Shown here: positions 1 to 8,160 of the stretch, one piece after another
How the letters are laid out: each line of letters begins with the position of its first letter
Position numbering within the stretch: the first letter of the stretch is position 1
Assembly (NCBI GenBank): GCA_016720395.1
Contig: JADKKR010000001.1
Location: 186,001-250,000 of the forward strand
DNA length: 64,000 nucleotides
From: Geobacteraceae bacterium
GTDB lineage: Bacteria; Desulfobacterota; Desulfuromonadia; Geobacterales; Pseudopelobacteraceae
Direction of reading: 5' to 3'
Translations under genes and position numbers: made by a program
The notes under the pieces: model-generated
What the model saw: only the letters and a program-made list of their open reading frames with translations
What the model was told of the DNA's origin: nothing
Databases searched by the model: none

Positions 1-174
1 TGATGCGAGTGACGTCGTATCGAAGCGTTCCGTGTCACCCACGCCTGATATGAGCTGTCCGTTTTTATCGACCAGGAAGATGACCTTGGCATTGGCTTCC
101 TGAAGAAGCCGCTCGATCACGACATTGATTTCCTGGAACTCCTCTTCGTACATGACCATCTGTGGATTGGACAT
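1..174 (-). CDS. mglB: Roadblock/LC7 (MglB-like) protein, N-terminal part
   Basis: The gene starts at an ATG at 174 behind an AGGAGA ribosome site and runs off the left edge, so only the first 58 residues are visible. They read as a Roadblock/LC7 start: an acidic helix (EEEFQEINVVIERLL) followed by a beta strand (AKVIFLVDKNGQLIS). This family includes MglB, the GTPase-activating partner of the Ras-like MglA that sets cell polarity and motility in deltaproteobacteria. The mglA partner would lie outside the window to the left. The family call is good; the exact paralogue is inference. Confidence 0.72.
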   Translation of the reverse strand, partial: MSNPQMVMYEEEFQEINVVIERLLQEANAKVIFLVDKNGQLISGVGDTERFDTTSLAS

Positions 175-410
175 GTTACTCTCCTAGCCCTGACGGCAAA
201 ACCGTCGTAAAATTAAGGGGAATCACTGCATCGGAATTATATACCAGAATTGATCTTCTGTTTCAAGCTTATTAAACAACCTGAACGTGATACTTTTGTC
301 GCGAGCGGCAGGAACCGGAAATATTCTTGAGTTTATTCATCCTTTCGGGTAGGCTTTTAGAAGGGCGCCGGGTTGATTGGCGCCCGCACATTTGTGTCGA
401 CGGGAGTCAT

Positions 411-1487
411 ATGCAATCTGAATTTATCCCCAAATGGATCGCCTGGGAAACAACCCAGAAATGCAATCTGCGCTGCGTGCACTGTCGCTGCTCTTCGGAA
501 ATGACATCTTCCGAGGGTGATTTCACCACAGAAGAGGGGAAAAAACTCCTCAAGGAGATTGCCGACTTTTCCAAGCCGGTCGTGGTGCTTTCCGGAGGCG
601 AGCCGCTCCTGAGGCCGGACATTTTCGAACTGGCCGGCTACGGCACGTCGCTCGGTCTGCGCATGTGCATGGCCACCAATGGCGCCCTGGTAACGGATGA
701 GGTCTGTAAAAAGATGAAAGAGGCCGACATCAAGATGGTCTCGCTCTCACTGGACGGTTCGACGGCCGAGGTCCACGACAACTTTCGCCAGTGCCCCGGT
801 TCGTTCGACGGCGTCGTCCGTGCTGCAGAGCTCTTCAGAAACAACGGCCAGAAGTTCCTGATCAACTCGTCATTCACAAAACGCAACCAGCATGACATCG
901 CCAACACCTTCAAGGTTGCCAAAGGGCTGGGGGCGACCGCCTGGTACATGTTCATGATCGTGCCCACGGGACGCGGTGAGGACATCATGAGCGAGCTGAT
1001 CTCCAAGGAAGACTATGAGGACATCCTGGACTGGCACTACCGACAGGAGAAGATGGAGGATGACATTCTCATGCGCCCCACCTGTGCCCCCCACTATTAC
1101 CGGATCGTACCCCAGAAAGCCAAGGCCGAAGGGACCACATTCGAGCGGCGTTCGCTGACCTTTTCCACCGGTGGCGGCAAAGGATGCATCGCTGCCCAGA
1201 CCATCTGCCTGATCGACTGTTTCGGCAACGTCAAGCCCTGCTCCTATTTCCATCGTACAGCCGGAAACGTCAAAGTGACCCCGTTTCGCGAGATCTGGGA
1301 GAATTCCGAGATATTCCGCAACCTGCGCGACTTTAAGTCTTACAAAGGGAAATGCGGCCAGTGCGAGTACATCAATGTCTGCGGAGGGTGTCGCGCCAGG
1401 GCTGATGCGGTGCATGGCGACTATATGGAAGAGGAGCCCTTCTGCAACTATGTTCCGATAAAAATGCAGCGGGAAGCGGCCAAATAG
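411..1487 (+). CDS. ahbD: Heme b synthase-type radical SAM protein AhbD
   Basis: This is a 358-residue radical SAM enzyme. The N-terminal cluster motif CNLRCVHC (CX3CX2C) lies about 20 residues in. A C-terminal SPASM-like set of cysteines (CLIDC, KPC, CGQC, VCGGC) would hold auxiliary Fe-S clusters. In the siroheme-dependent heme pathway AhbD decarboxylates the propionates of Fe-coproporphyrin III to give heme b, which suits an organism rich in c-type cytochromes. I chose the ATG at 411 because GGGAG lies just before it and the protein then begins directly with the radical SAM domain. An upstream in-frame start at 327 would add 28 residues unlike the family. A NirJ-type paralogue is the main alternative. 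Confidence 0.85.
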   Translation: MQSEFIPKWIAWETTQKCNLRCVHCRCSSEMTSSEGDFTTEEGKKLLKEIADFSKPVVVLSGGEPLLRPDIFELAGYGTSLGLRMCMATNGALVTDEVCKKMKEADIKMVSLSLDGSTAEVHDNFRQCPGSFDGVVRAAELFRNNGQKFLINSSFTKRNQHDIANTFKVAKGLGATAWYMFMIVPTGRGEDIMSELISKEDYEDILDWHYRQEKMEDDILMRPTCAPHYYRIVPQKAKAEGTTFERRSLTFSTGGGKGCIAAQTICLIDCFGNVKPCSYFHRTAGNVKVTPFREIWENSEIFRNLRDFKSYKGKCGQCEYINVCGGCRARADAVHGDYMEEEPFCNYVPIKMQREAAK

Positions 1488-1549
1488 CACGAGAGAACTT
1501 TCCTGTTGACAGCCCGCACCCTGACGAGGTATAAGAAAAATCCTTTTGA

Positions 1550-1625
1550 GCCCAGGTAGCTCAGTCGGTAGAGCAGAGGATTGAAAATCCTCGTGTCGGC
1601 GGTTCGATTCCGTCCCTGGGCACCA
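1550..1625 (+). tRNA. tRNA-Phe (GAA)
   Basis: This is a 76-base cloverleaf with the acceptor stem GCCCAGG paired to CCTGGGC, the D-arm AGCTCAGTCGGTAGAGC, and an anticodon loop TTGAAAA giving anticodon GAA. The T-arm is GGTTCGATTCC. The CCA end is encoded at 1623-1625. Confidence 0.97.
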
Positions 1626-1634
1626 CCAGTACAT

Positions 1635-1668
1635 AAAGGCCAACTATCCATGATAGTTGGCCTTTTCG
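1635..1668 (+). terminator. Rho-independent terminator after tRNA-Phe
   Basis: A perfect 13-bp stem (1636-1648 with 1652-1664) has a 3-base loop and is followed by TTTT. It lies ten bases after the tRNA 3' end. Confidence 0.9.
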
Positions 1669-1812
1669 TTTTCATACCGGAAGATTTCTTGCACAAAACC
1701 ACGCTCCGCGATACTCTATAGCCTGCTTTAGTTGCCGTTTTGATACAATTCGTTTCTCCCCAAGCCTGAACATCTTCCCGATGTACCTACCGACACATGA
1801 AAGGATAACCGT

Positions 1813-2448
1813 ATGAAAACCGTGGCATTTAATGGAAGCCCCCGGAAGGAAGGCAACACCTGGCACGCAATCAGGATGGTGGCCGCTGAGCTCGAACACG
1901 AAGGGATTGAAACCGAGATCATCCATGTCGGGAATAAAGACATCAGGGGCTGCAGCGCATGCGGCCAGTGCGTGAAAAACAGGAACGAACAGTGCGTGCT
2001 GCCCGGTAATGAGGTCAATGAGTGGATTCAGAAGATGAAATGCGCTGACGGGATCATCCTTGGCTCTCCCGTTCATTACGCGGCCATGGCAGGCACCATG
2101 AAATCTTTTCTGGACCGGGCCTTTTACGTCACCAGTGCCAACGACGGCATGCTGCGACACAAGGTCGGGGCCTCCGTGGTTGCGGTACGTCGCTCCGGCG
2201 GACTGCCGACATTCGACCAGCTGAATAATTTCCTGAGCTATTCCGAGATGCTGATACCGACGTCCAACTACTGGAACGTGATCCATGGGGCCAGGCAGGG
2301 AGAAGTGATCCAGGATACAGAGGGCGTGCAGATCATGCGGGTGCTGGGCAAAAACATGGCCTGGCTTATGAAACTGGTTGAACATGGAAAATCGAGTATT
2401 GCAGCGCCGCCGAGAGAACCGAAGATCTACATGAACTTCATTCACTGA
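1813..2448 (+). CDS. NADPH-dependent FMN reductase-family flavoprotein
   Basis: This 211-residue protein has a flavodoxin-like fold. The start FNGSPRKEGNT is the FMN phosphate-binding loop of the NADPH-dependent FMN reductase/iron-sulfur flavoprotein family. A CSACGQC stretch near residue 50 resembles the Fe-S or redox cysteine motif of that family, and GSPVHYAAMAG lies near residue 81. It probably reduces flavin or a quinone-like substrate in the cytoplasm; the real substrate cannot be read from sequence. The gene stands alone, with a weak AAAGGA ribosome site before the ATG. Confidence 0.78.
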   Translation: MKTVAFNGSPRKEGNTWHAIRMVAAELEHEGIETEIIHVGNKDIRGCSACGQCVKNRNEQCVLPGNEVNEWIQKMKCADGIILGSPVHYAAMAGTMKSFLDRAFYVTSANDGMLRHKVGASVVAVRRSGGLPTFDQLNNFLSYSEMLIPTSNYWNVIHGARQGEVIQDTEGVQIMRVLGKNMAWLMKLVEHGKSSIAAPPREPKIYMNFIH

Positions 2449-2662
2449 TATGCAGCAGTTTCTCTGGTCCGTCCGGAAAGCTGCCTGCCGTCAGCAGGTC
2501 CTTTCCGGGCTGATAATCTTGGCATCCGAACCTGGCAACGCCAGCGACAGGGATTAAACCGGCTCCCGGATGCCGTGACAAATACAACCGCTCCATCCTT
2601 CCCGCCTCGCCATACCGGTCGCACTCCGCAGTTCAGCAGCAGTATTCCAGTGTGGGCAGCAC

Positions 2663-2696
2663 AAAAAAACGGAGAAGGGAATCGATCCCTTCTCCG
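2663..2696 (-). terminator. Rho-independent terminator of the acetate permease operon
   Basis: An 11-bp stem (2670-2680 with 2686-2696) is followed on the minus strand by seven T residues. It lies just downstream of the symporter stop codon. The 215 bases between the flavoprotein gene and this hairpin contain two further inverted repeats (2473-2508 and 2521/2567) without T tracts and no gene I can support. Confidence 0.88.
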
Positions 2697-2723
2697 TAAA
2701 CTTCTCATCAAGAGCTTAAGTGA

Positions 2724-4730
2724 TCAGTGATCGATGGCCTTGGCCATGCCGAGACCGGTATTCTGGCGGACATAGACCTCGTCGAACATCTCTTCGGAAC
2801 GCTTGTTCGGGAACAGCAGAGCTCCAAAGATGGCGGCCAGGAAGCCCAGCGGGATGGAGATGAGGCCCGGGTTCTTCAGCTTCAGGATCGGCTCGCTCAG
2901 GCCCATGATGGACTTGCCGTCTTTGTTCAGCACGTCTACCTTGGCTTTTTCAAGTGCCTTGATGTCCTTCTCTGGCAGTACGCTACCCGGAGGCAGGGCA
3001 GCCTGCTTCTTCTCCATGGCGACGATGACCTTCTCGGCACCCTTGGCGACCAGTTTCGGATAGGTCATGTTGGGCGAAACCATAACCAGACCGATGGAAG
3101 CGATCGTGCCGACCACCAGACCGGAGATGACGCCGGCAGTGTTGAACTTGCGCCAGAACAGCGACAGTACGACGACCGGCAGGTTGCCGGAGGAGGCCAC
3201 GGCGAAGGCCAGGGCCACCAGGTGAGCAACGTTGGCCTTCTCGGCCAGCAGGCCGATGACAATTCCGACTGCGCCGACGACCAGCGAGGTGATGCGGGCA
3301 GCCATGACCTGCTCATGCTGGTCGGCATGGCCGTCCTTGATGACGTTAACATAGATGTCGTGGGCAATGGCGGCCGAAGCTGCCAGAACCAGACCGGAAA
3401 CAACCGCCAGGATGGTGGCGAAGGCGACCGAGCAGAGGAAGGCCAGGAAGATGTCGCCCAGGATCGGGGCGATCTCTGCACCCAGTGTCTGGGCCAGGAT
3501 CAGGGTAGCCATATTGCCGCCCGGGTCAACCGAGATGATGCCCTGCGGAGTCAGGTTAACTGCAGCGCCGAATCCGAGCAGGGTGGTCAGGACGTAGAAG
3601 CCGCCGATGATGAACATGGCGATGATAACCGACTTACGTGCGGCCTGTGCGGTCGGCACGGTGAAGAAGCGCATCAGGATGTGCGGCATACCGGCGGTAC
3701 CCAGAACCAGGGCCATACCGAGGGAGATCTGATCAAGAGGAGCCTTGAGGAACAGGCCCGGCTCGAGGAAGCGCTGTCCGGCAGCGACACCATCGAGTAC
3801 GACACCGTCCTTCAGAACCATCTTGGAGACATGGTCCTGGATATCCGGGCTGTTGACGACCGACTCGAAGAATGCGATCGGGTTGAATCCGGACTTCATC
3901 AGAACCAGGAAGGAGAGCAGGAAGGCGCCTGACATGAGCAGGCCGGCCTTGATGATCTGGACCCAGGTGGTGGCGGTCATGCCGCCGAAGACGACGTAGC
4001 CGACCATCAGGATACCGACGCCGACGATGGCGGTCTTATAGGGCACGCCAACCAGCAGCGCCATCAGCTTGCCTGCGCCGACCATCTGGGCGGTCAGGTA
4101 GAAGGTCGATACGGCCACGGTGGATATTGCGGCCACGGCGCGGACCGGCTTGGGATCAGTACGGAAGGCGAGGATATCTCCCAGGGTGTACTTGCCGGCG
4201 TTGCGGCAGGGTTCGGCCACAATCAGCAGAACTGTGATGTAGGCGACCAGCCAACCGACGGAGTACATGAAACCGTCATAGCCGTACAGCGAAATCAGGC
4301 CGGAAATACCCAGGAAGGAGGCGGCCGACATGTAGTCGCCGGCAATCGCCCAGCCGTTCTGTGTGCCGGTGATGCCGCCGCCGGCGGCGTAGAAGTCTGC
4401 AGCCGACTTTGTCTGACGGGCAGCCCAGATGACCACGCCCAGGGTGATGCCGATAATGACGGCGAACATGGAGAGTGTAATGACCTTGTTGGCCTTCAGG
4501 GTTACTTTTTTCTTTTCGAGCGGTGCCGGTGCTGCGGCGGCTGCCGGTGTGGCTGCGCCCGGAGCGGCAACGGCAGGTGCGCCGGGGGTTGCCGGTGCGG
4601 TTGCAGCAGGGGCTGCTGCTGCGGCCGGTGCTCCGGCTGCGGCAGGAGCCTTCTTCGGCTCTTCAGCAAAGGCGGCTGCGGCAAGTGAAAGGGTCAGGCT
4701 GGCGGCGATGATGATGTTCTTGAATGTCAT
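2724..4730 (-). CDS. actP: Sodium:solute symporter, acetate permease type
   Basis: This 668-residue protein of the sodium:solute symporter family resembles the acetate/glycolate permease ActP. It opens with a signal-like hydrophobic segment (residues 5-22). Then comes about 45 residues made almost only of Ala and Pro (26-71), a Lys-rich turn, and a first membrane segment near residue 84. The remainder carries the usual dozen or so transmembrane helices, with family motifs such as WAIAGDYMSAASFLG and GMPHILMRFFTV. A good ribosome site (AGGAGG) precedes the ATG. It lies 16 bases after a DUF485 gene, the standard pairing for acetate uptake systems. The low-complexity N-terminus is unusual. The substrate is inferred from the pairing. 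Confidence 0.85.
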   Translation of the reverse strand: MTFKNIIIAASLTLSLAAAAFAEEPKKAPAAAGAPAAAAAPAATAPATPGAPAVAAPGAATPAAAAAPAPLEKKKVTLKANKVITLSMFAVIIGITLGVVIWAARQTKSAADFYAAGGGITGTQNGWAIAGDYMSAASFLGISGLISLYGYDGFMYSVGWLVAYITVLLIVAEPCRNAGKYTLGDILAFRTDPKPVRAVAAISTVAVSTFYLTAQMVGAGKLMALLVGVPYKTAIVGVGILMVGYVVFGGMTATTWVQIIKAGLLMSGAFLLSFLVLMKSGFNPIAFFESVVNSPDIQDHVSKMVLKDGVVLDGVAAGQRFLEPGLFLKAPLDQISLGMALVLGTAGMPHILMRFFTVPTAQAARKSVIIAMFIIGGFYVLTTLLGFGAAVNLTPQGIISVDPGGNMATLILAQTLGAEIAPILGDIFLAFLCSVAFATILAVVSGLVLAASAAIAHDIYVNVIKDGHADQHEQVMAARITSLVVGAVGIVIGLLAEKANVAHLVALAFAVASSGNLPVVVLSLFWRKFNTAGVISGLVVGTIASIGLVMVSPNMTYPKLVAKGAEKVIVAMEKKQAALPPGSVLPEKDIKALEKAKVDVLNKDGKSIMGLSEPILKLKNPGLISIPLGFLAAIFGALLFPNKRSEEMFDEVYVRQNTGLGMAKAIDH

Positions 4731-4746
4731 GTCGTATCCTCCTTTT

Positions 4747-5061
4747 CTAAAGATGAAGTTCGTCGATAAGTTCTTTGGTCAGACGGTCAAAGTCCTTGTT
4801 GGCTACATGGGCATAGTAGTGGGCCAGGCCCCAGGAGACAAAGAACTGTGAGAGGGCGAAGACGTAGCCGAAGTTGATGACACTGATGATCTTGATCTTG
4901 AACAGGCCCGGTGCATAGGCCGCCCCGATGGGGAGCAGGAAGTAGTAGGCTGTGGAAAAAATCCACCAGCCGAAAAGGAACGCCTGTTTTTTGTGGTGGA
5001 GCTCGACGAATTTAGGGTTTTTAGCGATTGCTGCCCAGTCATACTGACTTTTTTCTGCCAT
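4747..5061 (-). CDS. DUF485 membrane protein, partner of the acetate permease
   Basis: This is a 104-residue protein with two hydrophobic segments (about 28-50 and 58-82) and a charged C-terminal tail. The N-terminal pattern DWAAIAKNPKFVELHHKKQ is typical of DUF485. These small membrane proteins are encoded directly upstream of ActP-type symporters in many proteobacteria and are thought to assist them. A strong AAAGGAG site lies before the ATG. The gene is transcribed with the symporter. Confidence 0.85.
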   Translation of the reverse strand: MAEKSQYDWAAIAKNPKFVELHHKKQAFLFGWWIFSTAYYFLLPIGAAYAPGLFKIKIISVINFGYVFALSQFFVSWGLAHYYAHVANKDFDRLTKELIDELHL

Positions 5062-5139
5062 GAGTTACTCCTTTCGTTTGTGTGTGTGTGGTTCCTGCTA
5101 TTCTCCTTTCATAAGCTGCACCTATAAATTAGGCAAATA

Positions 5140-5406
5140 TCAAAACTTCTCTGATTCACGTGCCGCCCCTTCAACAAACAAGGGGATGATTTCCTTATCT
5201 ATAAGCTCTTTCAGGAACCTGAACGAAGGCCCGGGCATGGTAATTGCGCCGATGACATAGCCTGTATATTCCTTTACTGCAAAGGCTTCGCTGTTGATCC
5301 CTTCGCCGAGGCCTCGCAAGTCGGCAGCATCACCGCCGTTGACCCACATTTCAATCAACTCGGACAAAATAACTTCGGGGTCGGCAATTTCTTTTGAATT
5401 GATTAC
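5140..5406 (-). pseudogene. IclR-type regulator remnant (C-terminal part)
   Basis: An open frame of about 88 codons runs from a stop at 5407-5409 to TGA at 5140. It ends with residues such as GYVIGAITMPGPSFRF and LFVEGAARESEKF, which match the end of the IclR effector-binding domain (compare the VIAALSISGP strand and final helix of that family). The helix-turn-helix half is missing and no ribosome site is visible; the only internal start is a TTG at 5367. An ATG in another frame at 5413 hints at a frameshift. It sits upstream of the acetate permease operon, so it may be what is left of the operon's regulator. The family match is by eye. Confidence 0.45.
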
Positions 5407-5409
5407 GTT

Positions 5410-6015
5410 TCATTTACTATATAAATAATTTTTGTTTTAAATTTTGTGTATACAAACCGCTGTGCTTTATAAATGCTTTTTGTTTTTACAGCAACAGAAA
5501 TATGCATGCAATTGGACTATTTATAAATAACAGTGTTTTAAAGTGTTTTACTAACATTATTATGTCGCTTTTCGTGTACCTTAAATGACGATATTTGTTT
5601 TGTAACGGCGTTTTACTATTGTGTGTTTTCCGTGTTGTCCGAACAATGAATAAAATCCGGGCATCAAGCCGCAATGACCTGCTCCGGGCTCTGGGTGATC
5701 ATGCTGCTCGCTGGAGCCGCGACTTGGAACCCGGCGAGTCAACCCCGATTTGCGATTACATCCGAGATCATGGCCGGACTTATTAGATTGTCGTGAAACA
5801 ACTGAGTTGGTGCAGCGTGATCAATCCGTTACGGAAAGACAGGCTGTACAGCGGGTATCAATGACAAAGTGGGGATGGGTTGAAACAGATTGTTTCTTTG
5901 CGGGGATTCAGTAAGGTCCGTTGAAGCTGACCTGTTTGTCAGAGGTCAGATGCCGGGCACGAGGGTACGGAGCACTCCCTCCGAAAACGGGACGTGGTTC
6001 AACAGGCTGCGATTC
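5410..6015. other. Gene-poor AT-rich stretch
   Basis: About 600 bases hold no gene I can support. The first 220 are very AT-rich, with short repeats such as GTGTTTTAAAGTGTTTTA near 5530, and would suit promoters for the leftward operon. From about 5640 the base composition returns to that of coding DNA. A 63-codon plus-strand frame (5595-5786) lacks a ribosome site and resembles nothing I know, so this may be another decayed gene. Confidence 0.4.
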
Positions 6016-7140
6016 TTACGACATTACCACCAGATTGTCCCTGTGTACGACCACGTCCGCATAGCGGTACCCGAGCAATTCCTCGATCTCGCTGCTTTTG
6101 TGCCCCGCCAGCCGTGTAATCTCGCTGCTTGAGTAGTCCGACAATCCCCGCGCAAACTCGCTGCCATCCATGCTGCAAATCCGCACGCAGGCACCGCGCT
6201 CAAAACGACCCTCCACCGAGACGACTCCGGACGGCAGCAGACTCTTGCCTCTCTTCTGAAGCACGTTCCGGGCACCGTCGTCCACGATCACGCGACCGGC
6301 CGGCTTGAGAGTGTAGGCGATCCAGTGCTTCCTGCGGTTGAGGCCTGACCCTTGTGGCATAAAGAGGGTTCCGACCTCGTCGCCGCGCATGGCTGCGGCC
6401 AGGATTCCCGACCGTTTGCCGGCTATGAGGATGGTAGGAATGCCGTTTTTACCGGCCTTCTTGGCAGCCGCCACCTTGGTGGCCATGCCGCCGGTTCCGA
6501 CACTGGATCCGGAGTTCCCTGCAGCTCGCTCCAGTTCCCGGGTGATACCCTGTACCAGCGGGATCAGCCGTGCATCGGGATTCTGGCCCGGGTCGGCGCT
6601 GTAAAGCCCCTCGACATCAGTCAGGATCACCAGCAGGTCGGATTCCGCCACGTTGGTGACCAGAGCCGACAGGTTGTCATTGTCACCGAACTTGATCTCG
6701 TCAACCACGACGGTGTCATTCTCGTTGATGATCGGGATGATGCCGAATCCGAGCAGGGTGTCGATGGTGGCACGGGCATTGAGAAAACGCTGCCGGCTTC
6801 CCAGATCTTCGCTTGTCAGCAGTAGTTGAGCAGCCTTGAGACCGTGAGGCGCCAGCGCCTCTTCGTAGGCCCGCATCAGCCGGGTCTGGCCGACGGCCGC
6901 CGCCGCCTGCTTCTGAGGTATGGTCCGGGGTTTTTCCGTCAGGCCCAGCTCGCTGCGTCCTGCGGCAATCGCACCCGAAGAGACCACAACGACCTGCAGG
7001 CCCCGTTCCCGCAGCTGTGCGATATCACCGCAGATCCTGCCGATCACCCCGTGGTCAAGCCCGCTGTCATCACCGGTCAGCACGCGGCTGCCGATCTTTA
7101 TCACGACTCGCTTTACCGATTTGAGCAGTTCCCGGCGCAT
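6016..7140 (-). CDS. proB: Glutamate 5-kinase
   Basis: This 374-residue enzyme phosphorylates glutamate as the first step of proline synthesis. The N-terminal amino-acid kinase domain shows VVVVSSGAIAAG, the INENDTV segment and FGDNDNLSA. The last 100 residues form a PUA domain (about 280-360), as in long-form ProB proteins. The ATG at 7140 shares its first base with the stop codon of obgE (TAATG) and has GAGG before it, which points to translational coupling; a start at 7167 inside obgE is less likely. It is the last gene of an rdgC-obgE-proB run. Confidence 0.95.
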   Translation of the reverse strand: MRRELLKSVKRVVIKIGSRVLTGDDSGLDHGVIGRICGDIAQLRERGLQVVVVSSGAIAAGRSELGLTEKPRTIPQKQAAAAVGQTRLMRAYEEALAPHGLKAAQLLLTSEDLGSRQRFLNARATIDTLLGFGIIPIINENDTVVVDEIKFGDNDNLSALVTNVAESDLLVILTDVEGLYSADPGQNPDARLIPLVQGITRELERAAGNSGSSVGTGGMATKVAAAKKAGKNGIPTILIAGKRSGILAAAMRGDEVGTLFMPQGSGLNRRKHWIAYTLKPAGRVIVDDGARNVLQKRGKSLLPSGVVSVEGRFERGACVRICSMDGSEFARGLSDYSSSEITRLAGHKSSEIEELLGYRYADVVVHRDNLVVMS

Positions 7141-8156
7141 TACCACTCCTCTTCCGGCGGTCCCCACAGTCTCCGTGCAATCTCGTCCAGCAATTCCGGG
7201 ATTCCGTCCCCGGTTGCCGATGAGATGGCAAAGACCTTGATACCGCGACCCTCGAACCAGGCAGTGATTTCCGCAAGATGTTCCCGTGTCCGCGGCAGGT
7301 CGGTCTTGGTTATGACCACCACCTGCTCCTTGGCTGCAAGTTCGGCGCTGAACAGCGCCAGTTCGCGGCAGACCACCTCGTACTCGGCCAGCGGATCCCG
7401 CTCCGGCATCCAGGAGATATCCACCAGATGCAGCAGGATCCCGGACCGTTCCAGGTGCTTCAGGAATCGATGCCCCAGGCCGGCACCGTCGTGGGCACCC
7501 TCGATAATACCGGGGATGTCGGCCATCACGAAGGAGCGGTAATTCTTGTAAGGCACGACCCCCAGGCTTGGAACCATCGTGGTAAAGGGATAATCGGCTA
7601 TCTTCGGACGCGCCGCGGAAATTTTGCTGATCAGCGAAGACTTGCCGGCATTGGGCAGTCCCAGAAGTCCCACATCTGCCATCAGCTTCAGTTCCAGGCG
7701 CAGCTTGCGCTCCTCTTCCTCACCACCCGGCTGGGCAAACTTGGGGGCCTTGTTGGTGGCGGAGGCAAAACGGGCATTCCCCTGGCCGCCCCGGCCGCCT
7801 TTGAGCAGGACAATGCGCATGCCGGCCTCGTTCATGTCGGCCAGCTGTTCCCCGGTCTCAACATCGGTAATCACCGTCCCCACCGGAACCGTAATGACCA
7901 GATCCTCCCCGCCCGCGCCATGGCGGTTCTTGCCCTGGCCGTTATGTCCCTTTTCGGCCTTCTGATGCGGCCGATGGCGCAGTTCCAGCAGGGTCGACAG
8001 ACCGCTGCTGGCGGTGAAGATCACATCCCCGCCCTTGCCGCCGTCACCACCGCTGGGGCCGCCGAACTCGATGAACTTCTCGTGCCGGAAGGCGATACAG
8101 CCTGCGCCGCCATGCCCGGAAGATGCAAACAATGTCACTTCGTCAATAAACCTCAT
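7140..8156 (-). CDS. obgE: Obg family GTPase
   Basis: This 338-residue protein has the glycine-rich Obg fold (residues 1-158) followed by a G domain. The P-loop is GLPNAGKSS, switch regions include DIPGIIEGAHDGAGLG, and the base-specificity motif is TKTDL. It is the short form without the extra C-terminal OCT domain. Obg proteins bind the large ribosomal subunit and link ribosome assembly to nutrient state. The gene starts four bases after the rdgC stop codon and overlaps proB, so all three are likely one transcript. Confidence 0.96.
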   Translation of the reverse strand: MRFIDEVTLFASSGHGGAGCIAFRHEKFIEFGGPSGGDGGKGGDVIFTASSGLSTLLELRHRPHQKAEKGHNGQGKNRHGAGGEDLVITVPVGTVITDVETGEQLADMNEAGMRIVLLKGGRGGQGNARFASATNKAPKFAQPGGEEEERKLRLELKLMADVGLLGLPNAGKSSLISKISAARPKIADYPFTTMVPSLGVVPYKNYRSFVMADIPGIIEGAHDGAGLGHRFLKHLERSGILLHLVDISWMPERDPLAEYEVVCRELALFSAELAAKEQVVVITKTDLPRTREHLAEITAWFEGRGIKVFAISSATGDGIPELLDEIARRLWGPPEEEW

Positions 8157-8160
8157 AAGA

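Noticed and set aside
870..1643. A minus-strand frame that runs through ahbD and the tRNA-Phe gene
   Set aside because: It crosses a tRNA gene and lies opposite a clear radical SAM enzyme.
2449..2660. Possible riboswitch or small RNA formed by the two inverted repeats
   Set aside because: I compared it by eye with cobalamin, cyclic-di-GMP, fluoride and similar patterns and found no conserved core. The 89-codon minus frame there also has no support.
2727..3932. A 401-codon open frame opposite the acetate permease
   Set aside because: It is a high-GC shadow of a clear membrane transporter gene, with no ribosome site and a composition rich in Gln, Asp and Gly typical of antisense frames.
5595..5786. 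A 63-codon plus-strand frame in the AT-rich gap
   Set aside because: No ribosome site and no recognisable family. It could be part of a decayed gene but cannot be shown.
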